From a virus: 23,900 nt of DNA. Shown here in pieces: positions 14,171 through 21,499 of the stretch (position 1 is its first letter; every line of letters begins with the position of its first letter). The notes beneath the pieces were generated by a model, which was given only the letters and a program-made list of their open reading frames with translations, was not told where the DNA came from and did not search any database. The position numbers were made by a program, and so were the translations under genes. The stretch covers positions 1-23,900 of the IMG/VR virus record IMGVR_UViG_3300030451_001031; one strand, 5' to 3'.

Positions 14171-15657
14171 AAGGGGATCACTGCCGTTTTATAGTTGAAC
14201 TGTTCTTTTTTGTATATTCTTTCTCTCTCCTCTGAGTGTAAGAGAGAATAGTTTTTTCTTTTCTTCCAAGTCAGATCATCAGATATATCATATAACATGG
14301 TTTCTCTTCCATCATCACTTTTTCTTAGACCTCTACCTATTGATTGCAATACTCTTATCTGAGACTTGGACGGTGAGGCAAATATTATATTATGTAAGTT
14401 TCTAATATTTATACCTGTGGAAAAGGTTCCTAGGGATGCAACAACAATGGCACCGTCAGACTTCTCAACAATACCACGGATTGCTTCTCTATCTGAAGTT
14501 GCAGTTTCTCCAGACACAAAGTATACTTTCTGATCTTCTGCTTTATCTCTTATCAGATTATGTAAAGGTTTCCCATGCTTGTCTACATAATTGAATAGCA
14601 CTAGAGTATTCCCCTTGAGATCTAGCGCGAGGTTTCTGATAAATTTATTCCGTCTCTCGTGACCAACGATAAAGTCGATTTCTTCTTGGTAGGTGTTTTC
14701 CCTGTTAGATTCCCGAAACTCGTGTTTATATGAAAGAATGACTCTCCTGATAGTGAGCGCGGCAAGAGTATCGTTATCCTGTAATTGCTTCGTAGTGATG
14801 ACTTTATATATCTTCCCAAATAGACCTTGTAAAACCAACTCATGCGTTTGTGACCCATCTAATGTTCCTGTCGTTCCAAATCTATATTCTGCTTCTGTAC
14901 ATTTGTTCATTATGCTCATCAGAGACTTTGACTTGAACCCATGCACCTCATCTCCAAAGACACAACCAAACTGTTCAAACCAAACCTTCGGCAACTTATA
15001 TATTGATTGCCATGTAGATATCACGATTGCGGCATCTACTGCTTTGTCCTTACCAGAGTAGATCTTATGCATTCCCCCTTCTGGCATACCATAGTTTATA
15101 AAGTCACTATGCATTTGCTCAACCAAAGAAGTAGTAGGAACAATCACAAGAACACGTCCACCTTTTGGAAACGATCTACCGTCTGTTAGCATTGCATACC
15201 AGAACCTAGCAAGTGCATAGATCATGTACGACTTACCAGAACCTGTCGGTGATAATAAGATTGCTCGTTTACGAACTAATGCTTCGCCCACCGCATGGAA
15301 CTGATATTCTCTGAGTGGGAATGGTAAATTTAAATTATTTAAAAATTCTTTTAGTTCTGTAGGTCTGACGTGAGTACGATCATCTGGTTTTCCGTATTTA
15401 CTTTTCTCTAGTAATAGATTGTATTGTCTCTTATCGGAAAACTCTTTTAGGTGGTAGTACAATCCAACAGGTAATGTTCTCTCTCTGAGAGTAAACAAAC
15501 GTATCTTACCATCCCAGATCTTATTGCGATAACTTGGCATGAACTTATAACCAGGTACATAGAACGAGAAGTATTCGTTTAGTTCCTGTGCTGTTCCATT
15601 ATCACATTCAATCTGGAGATCGGAATGATTTAGTTTCCTGACTCGAATTGCTTCCAC
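14167..15657 (-). CDS. uvsW: RNA-DNA / DNA-DNA helicase UvsW
   Basis: UvsW is an SF2 helicase that unwinds R-loops and branched DNA, switching replication from origin- to recombination-dependent mode. It is 496 aa (T4 502). The N-terminal region, including YKFMPSYRNKIWDGKIRLF (about residues 37-55), matches the UvsW DNA-binding domain. Helicase motifs are LREYQFHAV (115-123), Walker A LLSPTGSGKSYM (134-145), DEVH box GDEVHG (235-240), motif III FGTTGTLDG (260-268) and motif VI QSIGRGLRKSDDG (438-450). I use the GTG start (MEAIRV), whose spacing fits T4 MDIKV; it overlaps uvsY by 28 bases and has no clear Shine-Dalgarno. Confidence 0.96.
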   Translation of the reverse strand: MEAIRVRKLNHSDLQIECDNGTAQELNEYFSFYVPGYKFMPSYRNKIWDGKIRLFTLRERTLPVGLYYHLKEFSDKRQYNLLLEKSKYGKPDDRTHVRPTELKEFLNNLNLPFPLREYQFHAVGEALVRKRAILLSPTGSGKSYMIYALARFWYAMLTDGRSFPKGGRVLVIVPTTSLVEQMHSDFINYGMPEGGMHKIYSGKDKAVDAAIVISTWQSIYKLPKVWFEQFGCVFGDEVHGFKSKSLMSIMNKCTEAEYRFGTTGTLDGSQTHELVLQGLFGKIYKVITTKQLQDNDTLAALTIRRVILSYKHEFRESNRENTYQEEIDFIVGHERRNKFIRNLALDLKGNTLVLFNYVDKHGKPLHNLIRDKAEDQKVYFVSGETATSDREAIRGIVEKSDGAIVVASLGTFSTGINIRNLHNIIFASPSKSQIRVLQSIGRGLRKSDDGRETMLYDISDDLTWKKRKNYSLLHSEERERIYKKEQFNYKTAVIPL

Positions 15658-16076
15658 TTGATTATATTACCTATTGTCTGGTGTCGCCAATTAAGATTAT
15701 TTATTATCTCTGTTAAAGTATCGATTACAGTTTTGTAGTACTGTATCTTCTCTTCTGACTTTTGTATCTCTGGATCTGAATCGTAATAGTAATCCATTTC
15801 CCCTTTGAGTATTTTCAACCCATTGAACGGATCTGGTTCCCATCCTTTTTCAGTCAGTTCTTCTTCAGACATCTTACCATTATAATATAACCATTTGTCC
15901 TTTAGCAAAGTCTTCTGTGCAAACTCTGCACGTTTCAACATGAGTTTAAATGTAGAGTGCAGTTCCAGATACTTCGCATGTAGTGCAGGAGTATCTCTCG
16001 ATGCGTCTGCTAACTTCATTTGATTTATCTGGCAGTCCTCTGCCCACATTGCGTGTATTTGCTTTAGGTCAATCAT
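15630..16076 (-). CDS. uvsY: recombination mediator UvsY
   Basis: UvsY loads the UvsX recombinase onto gp32-covered single-stranded DNA. This protein is 148 aa (T4 137). It aligns in layout with T4 UvsY: the acidic helical start DLKQIHAMWAEDCQIN, the central KYLELHSTFKLMLKRAEFAQKTLLKDKWLYYNGKM (compare T4 KWLNKHSSIKKEMLRIEAQKKVALKARLDYYSGRG) and the end NIIKWKQFESGN (compare T4 DMRAFEAGK). Its neighbour uvsW confirms it. No Shine-Dalgarno precedes the ATG, and a sigma70-type -10 box ends only 6 bases upstream, so the transcript may be leaderless. Confidence 0.93.
   Translation of the reverse strand: MIDLKQIHAMWAEDCQINQMKLADASRDTPALHAKYLELHSTFKLMLKRAEFAQKTLLKDKWLYYNGKMSEEELTEKGWEPDPFNGLKILKGEMDYYYDSDPEIQKSEEKIQYYKTVIDTLTEIINNLNWRHQTIGNIIKWKQFESGN
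15698..15705 (-). promoter_or_regulatory. possible late promoter of uvsW
   Basis: AATAAATA on the minus strand (7 of 8 to TATAAATA) lies inside uvsY, 40 bases before the uvsW start codon. T4 uvsW is expressed late, which makes the site plausible, but the match alone is weak. Confidence 0.3.
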
Positions 16077-16082
16077 GAATAT

Positions 16083-16111
16083 ATTATATCACATTATCCT
16101 AGTATTGTCTA
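16083..16111 (-). promoter_or_regulatory. sigma70-type promoter of uvsY
   Basis: TAGACA (16111..16106), a 17-bp spacer and TATAAT (16088..16083) on the minus strand, with the uvsY ATG beginning 7 bases past the -10 box. The -35 overlaps the end of the oxygenase gene. Confidence 0.68.
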
Positions 16112-16662
16112 GTCTTTTCGAATAAGTAGATGTCGATTGGTATTGCTATCCTGAACCTAGAAGTAAATTTGTTTACCCAGTGATAGAGGAACGAAGGAAA
16201 TATCACATAGTCGCCTGTCTTGGGTTGGATAACAAATTCTTTGAAGTGCTTCGCAAACTTCTGATCATATCCTCGGTTTGCATTTGTTCTGGGATCTGTA
16301 AAGATTATCTCCCCACCTTGATCTTCTTCCTCTGCCATTATATAATATACAGAAGAGAACCAAGCACCCATATGATTGTGCTCTGCCATAGCATGATCTT
16401 CTGTCGGTGTCAACCACCCTTTTAACACGCTATGATATTCGTCTAAGTTTACCCCAAAATTTACGTTAGCAAAGTTTCTAAAGTTGGCATATGCCATATC
16501 TTTTAAGTCTTCTATGGGTTTACTTTCGTCATCAAATATGTTATAATTATCACCAATAGTATTTGGGACATTATAGTGAGTGAGAAGGTGATCTTGTATT
16601 GGTTTCATTCCTATATGATTAGAAGAATGTTCAATAGGAGTAGACCATCTGTGATATATCAT
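16099..16662 (-). CDS. 2OG-Fe(II) oxygenase family protein
   Basis: This 187-aa protein has a jelly-roll fold of the 2-oxoglutarate/Fe(II)-dependent oxygenase type, resembling the 2OG-FeII_Oxy_5 group common in marine phages. The iron-binding region AEHNHMGAWFSSVYYIMAEE (about residues 93-112) carries the HxH pair seen in this group. GGEIIFTDPR (116-125) and PKTGDYVIFPSFLYHWVNKFTSRFRIAIP (147-175) supply the distal histidine and the 2OG-binding arginine. The substrate is unknown; peptide or protein hydroxylation and small-molecule oxidation are both possible. GAGG lies 5 bases before the ATG. It is divergent from the radical SAM operon, with 43 bp between the start codons, so it may work with that system or simply border it. 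Confidence 0.85.
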   Translation of the reverse strand: MIYHRWSTPIEHSSNHIGMKPIQDHLLTHYNVPNTIGDNYNIFDDESKPIEDLKDMAYANFRNFANVNFGVNLDEYHSVLKGWLTPTEDHAMAEHNHMGAWFSSVYYIMAEEEDQGGEIIFTDPRTNANRGYDQKFAKHFKEFVIQPKTGDYVIFPSFLYHWVNKFTSRFRIAIPIDIYLFEKTRQY

Positions 16663-16673
16663 TGTAACCTCAT

Positions 16674-16681
16674 TATAAATA
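16674..16681 (+). promoter_or_regulatory. exact T4-type late promoter of the radical SAM operon
   Basis: TATAAATA on the plus strand is an exact match to the T4 late promoter recognised by gp55. The expected transcription start is near 16687. A strong AAGGA Shine-Dalgarno (about 16696-16700) and the ATG at 16706 follow at once. The 43-bp intergenic position, orientation and spacing all fit. Confidence 0.82.
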
Positions 16682-16705
16682 CTCTTTTATATATAAGGAA
16701 CGTAA

Positions 16706-17173
16706 ATGAACTTTAAAGACTTCGAGGATTTCCTGCTATCTGAGAAATGCTTCAAATCACATGACGTATCTATAATACGAGAGGGTGGGTTGCAAGATCA
16801 AATAGACACCCTTCATTATTGGGATTATCAATCTCAAATGGCGAGGCATTTGGCAGAGGAGAAGGTAACAATAAAAGTAGAACAGATGGAACGTCATTGG
16901 AAGTTTGACGATAGAACAATTCATCTATTCTATAACCCAAAGTTCGGACCTACCTTTGATGAACACACAGATCCAGTAGACGTTATTATTGAAGTCAAAG
17001 CAGGATCTAAATCTCTAGAGGTTGACGGTCTAGAAGTAATATTAACAGTCGGGGATAAACTAATGATCCCTGCAGGAACTAAACACAAAGCATTAAATTA
17101 TGAAAAGGCATTAATCGCATCCCATGGCATTGGCGACACAGAAACACTTAATCGCATACATAAAGACCACTGA
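16706..17173 (+). CDS. cupin-domain protein, first gene of the radical SAM operon
   Basis: This 155-aa protein has a C-terminal cupin barrel (about residues 65-150). Motif 1 is around FGPTFDEHTDPVDVIIEVKAG (85-105), motif 2 around LTVGDKLMIPAGTKHKALN (117-135), with histidines H92 and H132 as possible metal ligands. The N-terminal 60 residues are helical (MNFKDFEDFLLSEK, QMARHLAEEK) and unassigned. It has the only strong ribosome-binding site of the operon (AAGGA, 6 bases before the ATG) and follows the exact late promoter. The last 50 bases overlap the next gene. It might bind or oxidise the product or substrate of the radical SAM enzymes; this is inference. Confidence 0.82.
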   Translation: MNFKDFEDFLLSEKCFKSHDVSIIREGGLQDQIDTLHYWDYQSQMARHLAEEKVTIKVEQMERHWKFDDRTIHLFYNPKFGPTFDEHTDPVDVIIEVKAGSKSLEVDGLEVILTVGDKLMIPAGTKHKALNYEKALIASHGIGDTETLNRIHKDH

Positions 17174-18158
17174 GACCTGCAATCTAAATTGCTCCCATTG
17201 TTTTACATCAGGAACTAACGGAAGGAAGATTTACTTCGATCCTGTGAAAACTGCAAACTGGTGTAATCAATTAGACACTGGGGATAATCTCATACATCTT
17301 GAGTATCATGGAGGAGAACCTATGCTTGCTCCAATGAAAGATCTATTGGAGTTCTATGATATTACAAAAGACAATTGGGGTGATCGCTGTACACACGGCA
17401 TCACTACTAACCTGACGTACAAACTAAAAGCAGAACACCTAGACTTCTTCAACAATTGTATCTCTGGTGGATATGTTGCTACTAGTTGGGATTCTAATAT
17501 CAGGTTTGCCAATGATAGACAACTTCGATTGTGGGAAAACAATGTATACACATTAGTACAACAAGGACTAGATGTCAAGTGTTTTATCTCAGTTACCAAA
17601 GATGTTGTCAGTAAACATCCATTAGAGATTGCAGACTACATGGAAGAACTTGGTGTCAGCGAAATATCTTATGAACGTTTGACTCACAACGGTAATGCCA
17701 CATTGAACCCAGACATCTTTCCTCACAATAGAGAACTGGATGCTTGGTGGATGTTAATGCACGAAACTACCAAAAACCATCCAGTAGCAAATGGTTTCTT
17801 GGATTCAGTCTATGCTAAGTTTGACGATAGAAACCAGTTCTTCAACGGAACCTTTTGTAGAGATTGTGAACAAAAGATACACACAATAAATGCAGATGGG
17901 ACAGTGGCAGGATGCCCTAACTCTGCACCTGTAGATTTCTACGGTCATATAGATATGAATGCAAAAGAAGTGAGAACTCTGCCTAAACGAATGGAGATCA
18001 TCTCTTGTGAGATGCATGAAAGAGATGAGAGATGCTACAAGTGTCCAGTGTTTTTATACTGCCACTCTGACTGTCATCAGTTGACTTGGATGGACGATGT
18101 ATGTCCTGCACCTAAAACTCTAATGATGAAACTAGCGAAAGAGAAACAATGGATCTGA
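17124..18158 (+). CDS. radical SAM / SPASM enzyme 1
   Basis: This 344-aa enzyme has the radical SAM motif TCNLNCSHC (C19, C23, C26), which holds the [4Fe-4S] cluster that cleaves SAM, and a canonical GGEP (63-66) for SAM binding. The C-terminus carries a full SPASM-type set. CEQKIHTINADGTVAGC is the C-x(n)-G-x-C part, and CYKCPVFLYCHSDC fits C-x2-C-x5-C-x3-C exactly, with a last Cys in DVCPAP, binding auxiliary clusters. This is the layout of sulfatase maturases and peptide-modifying enzymes (anSME, PqqE, AlbA types). The substrate is unknown. The start overlaps the cupin by 50 bases and lacks a good Shine-Dalgarno, so translation is probably coupled. Confidence 0.92.
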   Translation: MALATQKHLIAYIKTTETCNLNCSHCFTSGTNGRKIYFDPVKTANWCNQLDTGDNLIHLEYHGGEPMLAPMKDLLEFYDITKDNWGDRCTHGITTNLTYKLKAEHLDFFNNCISGGYVATSWDSNIRFANDRQLRLWENNVYTLVQQGLDVKCFISVTKDVVSKHPLEIADYMEELGVSEISYERLTHNGNATLNPDIFPHNRELDAWWMLMHETTKNHPVANGFLDSVYAKFDDRNQFFNGTFCRDCEQKIHTINADGTVAGCPNSAPVDFYGHIDMNAKEVRTLPKRMEIISCEMHERDERCYKCPVFLYCHSDCHQLTWMDDVCPAPKTLMMKLAKEKQWI

Positions 18159-19186
18159 TAATAAAACCAACAGAGGCATGTAATTTCAAATGCTCGTTTT
18201 GTTCTTCGACTGCAATCGATCCGAACAATGCAGGTTTATTGGACATGGACTATATCTTCAGGTTTCTGAAAAGATACCCTGAAACCAAATCTTTGATTAT
18301 CAATGGTGGAGATCCGTTGATGGTAGATCCTAGTTACTATTGGAAACTGATAGAGCATCTAGATGAACACGACTACCCTGCATACATTTCATTCACAACT
18401 AACCTTTGGCCTTTCTATGTAAAACCAGAGAAGTGGGTTGATCTATTCAATCATCCACGTATGGGTGTCTGCACATCTTTTCAGTATGGGGGTGGTAGAC
18501 TCAAAGGAGACTTCAGTGAATTTACTGAGGAAGACTTCTGGAATGTATCAGATGCAATGTTGAAGTACTGTGGAGAACGACCAGACTTTATTGCAGTGAT
18601 TACAGATATGAATGATTATCGTGCTATCGACAATGTAAAACTTGCCAAGGAAATGGATGTAGAATGTAAATTGAATTATGCCATGGCATCTGGTGTTCAA
18701 GGCAATACCTATCGGTTGAGTAAGATGTATAAGACATACGTTGATATCTACGATCAAGGTCTTCATCCTTGGGAATACAATACCAAAGCAATGATGAAGA
18801 GACTTGGTGGTTCTGCGACCAGTTGTCCCCAGAATAGAAAATGTGATGAAGGTATTCGTGCTTTCAATCCTGGCGGTGATTACTATTCCTGTGGTTCACT
18901 TGCAGATGATCTTGACTACGAGATAAACTTCGATGAAGAGATGAACGGTGAGATGCAAACACCATTACAAGATGATCCTCTTATCCAGACTATGAAGATG
19001 GCATGTTATACTTGTCCTATGTTTGAGATCTGTAATGGTTGTAAGAAAACTGTCAGAGACATGAAGAGAGAGGGAACTGTAGAAGAACATTGCAGACAAA
19101 TGAAAACCCTTGCTCCCAGAATATTAGAGATAAATAAAATGAACCCAGACGGTGTGACTCCCTATGTCGATGAATCTGTCCATTAA
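18149..19186 (+). CDS. radical SAM / SPASM enzyme 2
   Basis: This 345-aa enzyme has the radical SAM motif ACNFKCSFC (C11, C15, C18) and NGGDP (52-56) as the SAM-binding GGE-like motif. The C-terminal SPASM-like part has KCDEGIRAFNPGGDYYSC (C-x15-C with a G four residues before the second Cys). It is followed by CYTCPMFEICNGC (C-x2-C-x5-C-x2-C, one residue shorter than usual before the last Cys) and a final Cys in EEHCRQ. The start overlaps enzyme 1 by 10 bases. It resembles enzyme 1 in layout but is clearly a separate paralogue, not a recent duplicate. The substrate is unknown; SPASM proteins usually act on peptides or proteins. Confidence 0.92.
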   Translation: MDLIIKPTEACNFKCSFCSSTAIDPNNAGLLDMDYIFRFLKRYPETKSLIINGGDPLMVDPSYYWKLIEHLDEHDYPAYISFTTNLWPFYVKPEKWVDLFNHPRMGVCTSFQYGGGRLKGDFSEFTEEDFWNVSDAMLKYCGERPDFIAVITDMNDYRAIDNVKLAKEMDVECKLNYAMASGVQGNTYRLSKMYKTYVDIYDQGLHPWEYNTKAMMKRLGGSATSCPQNRKCDEGIRAFNPGGDYYSCGSLADDLDYEINFDEEMNGEMQTPLQDDPLIQTMKMACYTCPMFEICNGCKKTVRDMKREGTVEEHCRQMKTLAPRILEINKMNPDGVTPYVDESVH

Positions 19187-20105
19187 CCCCACCTACTACT
19201 GTAACTTCCGTTGTGACTTTTGCTACTTGACACCAGAACAATTAGGTGATAGACAACAGATTACACTCTCAGTATTAGATCAGAGACTATCAGAAGTCCC
19301 AGAGATAAACCATATAGATCTCTATGGGGGTGAAGTCGGTTTGCTTCGACCAGATTATTTTTATTCGATGAAAGATGTTATTCGTAAATACTACGATGGA
19401 GAAATAAATATAAACACGAACCTCTCTGCTTTCCCTGACTTCTTTAGGGATGATGATATAACATTATCGGTATCATATGACTTTGATGCAAGAGAGAAGC
19501 AACAACATGTCCTCAGTAATATGATGGATGCAAACAAAGAACTTGCTGTTCTAATACTGGCATCCGAAAAGGTATTGCAGATGGATGTGGACTTTATGAT
19601 ATTTACTTTGAACATGGTTTCTAATGTTGTGAGTGTAGAGATAAAACCATACTCGACTAACCAAGCAAACCAACATAATGTAACGCATAAGGACTTCGAA
19701 GACTTTGTTATAAAATGGTTGGAGCACCCAGACAAGAAGTTCCACTTTGAGAATGCCGCTAGAATAGAAGACTCGCTATCTGGTCAATACAATGCATTCA
19801 GTGATGATCATGTTTACATAACACCCAACGGCAGGTTTGGTGTATTAGAGTTTGATAAGAATGACCACGAATACTTTCTTGAACTTGACTCATACGATGA
19901 TTATATAAAGTGGACAGAGAAAGAAAAGACTGACAACGTGTCTGGAATATGTAAGAGTTGTGAATACTTTGGTAAATGTTTGACCGAACATTATAGATAT
20001 GTAAAAGACCTAACACACAGTTGTAATGGATATAAAGGATTATTAGATTATGCAAGAATGGAAAGCAAGATCCAACGCCTACCACTTGATGGAGTCAGTG
20101 TATAA
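19164..20105 (+). CDS. radical SAM enzyme 3 with reduced SPASM-like end
   Basis: This 313-aa enzyme has the motif YCNFRCDFCYL (C13, C17, C20) and YGGEV (54-58). The C-terminal cysteine set is reduced. CKSCEYFGKC fits C-x2-C-x5-C and a later Cys in THSCNGY follows. The upstream pair found in enzymes 1, 2 and 4 is missing: the equivalent stretch VYITPNGRFGVLEF has no Cys. It may bind one auxiliary cluster or only a partial one. The start overlaps enzyme 2 by 23 bases; MSMN or MN two codons later are both possible, and neither has a strong Shine-Dalgarno. The substrate is unknown. Confidence 0.9.
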   Translation: MSMNLSINPTYYCNFRCDFCYLTPEQLGDRQQITLSVLDQRLSEVPEINHIDLYGGEVGLLRPDYFYSMKDVIRKYYDGEININTNLSAFPDFFRDDDITLSVSYDFDAREKQQHVLSNMMDANKELAVLILASEKVLQMDVDFMIFTLNMVSNVVSVEIKPYSTNQANQHNVTHKDFEDFVIKWLEHPDKKFHFENAARIEDSLSGQYNAFSDDHVYITPNGRFGVLEFDKNDHEYFLELDSYDDYIKWTEKEKTDNVSGICKSCEYFGKCLTEHYRYVKDLTHSCNGYKGLLDYARMESKIQRLPLDGVSV

Positions 20106-20448
20106 AGATGATTTAGAAGGAGTGCCAATAAACTTCAGACCAGATACAGTTGTGGAAGACGCACTACTACATTTCAATATAAAGGTGCACGACTGGATCT
20201 ACCCTGCTAAGTCTTACTTCGTTGCTATCTGTTATGCCAAATGGATAGAGAAAGATTTCAAAGAAGACTTTTATACAGTGCTAGACGATGCTGATCTGAT
20301 CCCGAAAGATCCATACTTTCGGAGATACAGTCAAGACAAGGAAACATATGATGCGATTTTGAAAAGATTAGAATTCAACGAGGACAAGGGTATGTGCCCA
20401 GATGTCCGAGAGTATTACCACGAGGAAATGCTGTTTGACAAACTTTGA
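20050..20448 (+). CDS. 132-aa protein of unknown function inside the radical SAM operon
   Basis: I do not recognise this protein, and no enzyme motif is visible. It is acidic and aromatic-rich, with FRPDTVVEDALLHFNIKVHDWIYPAKSYFVAICYAKWIEKDFKEDFY in the middle (given in full here only to residue 75) and a tail rich in Tyr, Glu and Asp that ends in DKL. It contains two cysteines (CYAKW, MCPDV). AAAGGA lies 7 bases before the ATG, a good ribosome-binding site. It overlaps enzyme 3 by 56 bases and enzyme 4 by 47. Being the only non-enzyme besides the cupin, it could be a substrate, a recognition partner or a scaffold for the radical SAM enzymes. This is inference. Confidence 0.78.
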   Translation: MQEWKARSNAYHLMESVYKDDLEGVPINFRPDTVVEDALLHFNIKVHDWIYPAKSYFVAICYAKWIEKDFKEDFYTVLDDADLIPKDPYFRRYSQDKETYDAILKRLEFNEDKGMCPDVREYYHEEMLFDKL

Positions 20449-21499
20449 CTTTACAAAAGTCTTACTGGAGAAGAAGAGACCGAACATAGGTGAGATAGAA
20501 CTCACGCTATTTGAGAACTGTCACCTGAACTGTGCTTTCTGTCACCACGACAAGAAATCGACAGTTGGTCTTTCTCGTGAGGGAATGTTCTCTAAGATAC
20601 CTCTTGTTGAGGATCACCTGAAGAAAATGCAGGGGATGGTTAAGACGTGCCAGATCAATATGGTTGGGGGTGAACTATTCCAAGACAGGATCTCTGATTG
20701 GGCATATGATGTCTATTATGATATGCTGATAGAGATAAAGAAATTGTACGATAAATACGAACAAGAAATAAAAGTTGTTTGGGTAACATCGTTTCAATTT
20801 AGTAAGAGAGACAAAGTACAAAAACTCCTAGATGATTTGAATGAAGCAGATATACCATCCTATATTATTTGTTCCTATGACTTTGATGGTAGACCAGTAC
20901 GAGGACCTTACGGCAAGAACATAGAATACTTTGCCGACTACATTACGTCAATCAATATGGTTGCAACGGTTCCGTCTATAGAAAGGTTTATGAAAGATGA
21001 CGATGAGTATTTTCACTATCTCTATAGTAAGTTTGATAATTTTTACTTTGACGATTATATTCCTGATAAAGGTTTCGACCATCTTATCCCATCTGATAGT
21101 CTCTACCTTGATTTCCTCACCTTCATATTTCATAATTATCCCGACATTAACCCTATTAGTGATCTTATAAAGAATGAGAATAACCACATGCATTGCATGG
21201 CATTGAACAAGGTTACCATCTTTCCGAACAATAGTATATCAAACTGCAGGTGGGATCGCTACACTAAATCAGATTTCAACACACCACTGAACCGACAAGA
21301 CAATGCCAGTATGATGCAAGCATACATGGATGAACACGGTTGTCTTTCTTGTAAGTGGTGGGATAAGTGTGGGTTTAGATGCTACACACAATGGGACTGG
21401 AAGAACCGAGAAAGAGATCTACCTGACTGCGTAATGCGAATGTGGTTTAATTACATGGATCGAATAAAGTCTGGGAAGACACAACTGGTAAGTGCGTGA
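20402..21499 (+). CDS. radical SAM / SPASM enzyme 4
   Basis: This 365-aa enzyme has the motif NCHLNCAFC (C40, C44, C47) and VGGEL (88-92). The C-terminal SPASM-like region is complete: HCMALNKVTIFPNNSISNC (about x16 between the cysteines), then CLSCKWWDKCGFRC (exact C-x2-C-x5-C-x3-C) and a last Cys in LPDCVM. It has a longer N-terminus than enzymes 1-3. The ATG at 20402 has no Shine-Dalgarno; a TTG at 20435 preceded by GAGGA is a real alternative start. The last 49 bases overlap the convergent gene on the other strand. The substrate is unknown. Confidence 0.92.
   Translation: MSESITTRKCCLTNFDFTKVLLEKKRPNIGEIELTLFENCHLNCAFCHHDKKSTVGLSREGMFSKIPLVEDHLKKMQGMVKTCQINMVGGELFQDRISDWAYDVYYDMLIEIKKLYDKYEQEIKVVWVTSFQFSKRDKVQKLLDDLNEADIPSYIICSYDFDGRPVRGPYGKNIEYFADYITSINMVATVPSIERFMKDDDEYFHYLYSKFDNFYFDDYIPDKGFDHLIPSDSLYLDFLTFIFHNYPDINPISDLIKNENNHMHCMALNKVTIFPNNSISNCRWDRYTKSDFNTPLNRQDNASMMQAYMDEHGCLSCKWWDKCGFRCYTQWDWKNRERDLPDCVMRMWFNYMDRIKSGKTQLVSA

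Noticed and set aside
14406-14413. Exact TATAAATA box on the minus strand inside uvsW
   Set aside because: It spells the conserved helicase stretch INIRN and is about 240 bases from the next start, so it is best explained by coding sequence.
16672-16677. TATAAT on the minus strand as a promoter for the oxygenase gene
   Set aside because: It overlaps the plus-strand late promoter, lacks a recognisable -35 box, and would start transcription on top of the GAGG ribosome-binding site.
19129-19136. GATAAATA on the plus strand before enzyme 3 (and AATAAATA at 19403-19410)
   Set aside because: Each is a 7-of-8 match inside a gene of an operon that already has an exact late promoter. The evidence is too weak to list as a promoter.
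17124-21499. Reading the radical SAM genes as viperins (antiviral nucleotide synthases)
   Set aside because: Viperins have a characteristic CNYxCxFCFH-type motif and lack SPASM-like ends. These proteins differ in motif context and most carry C-terminal cysteine clusters.
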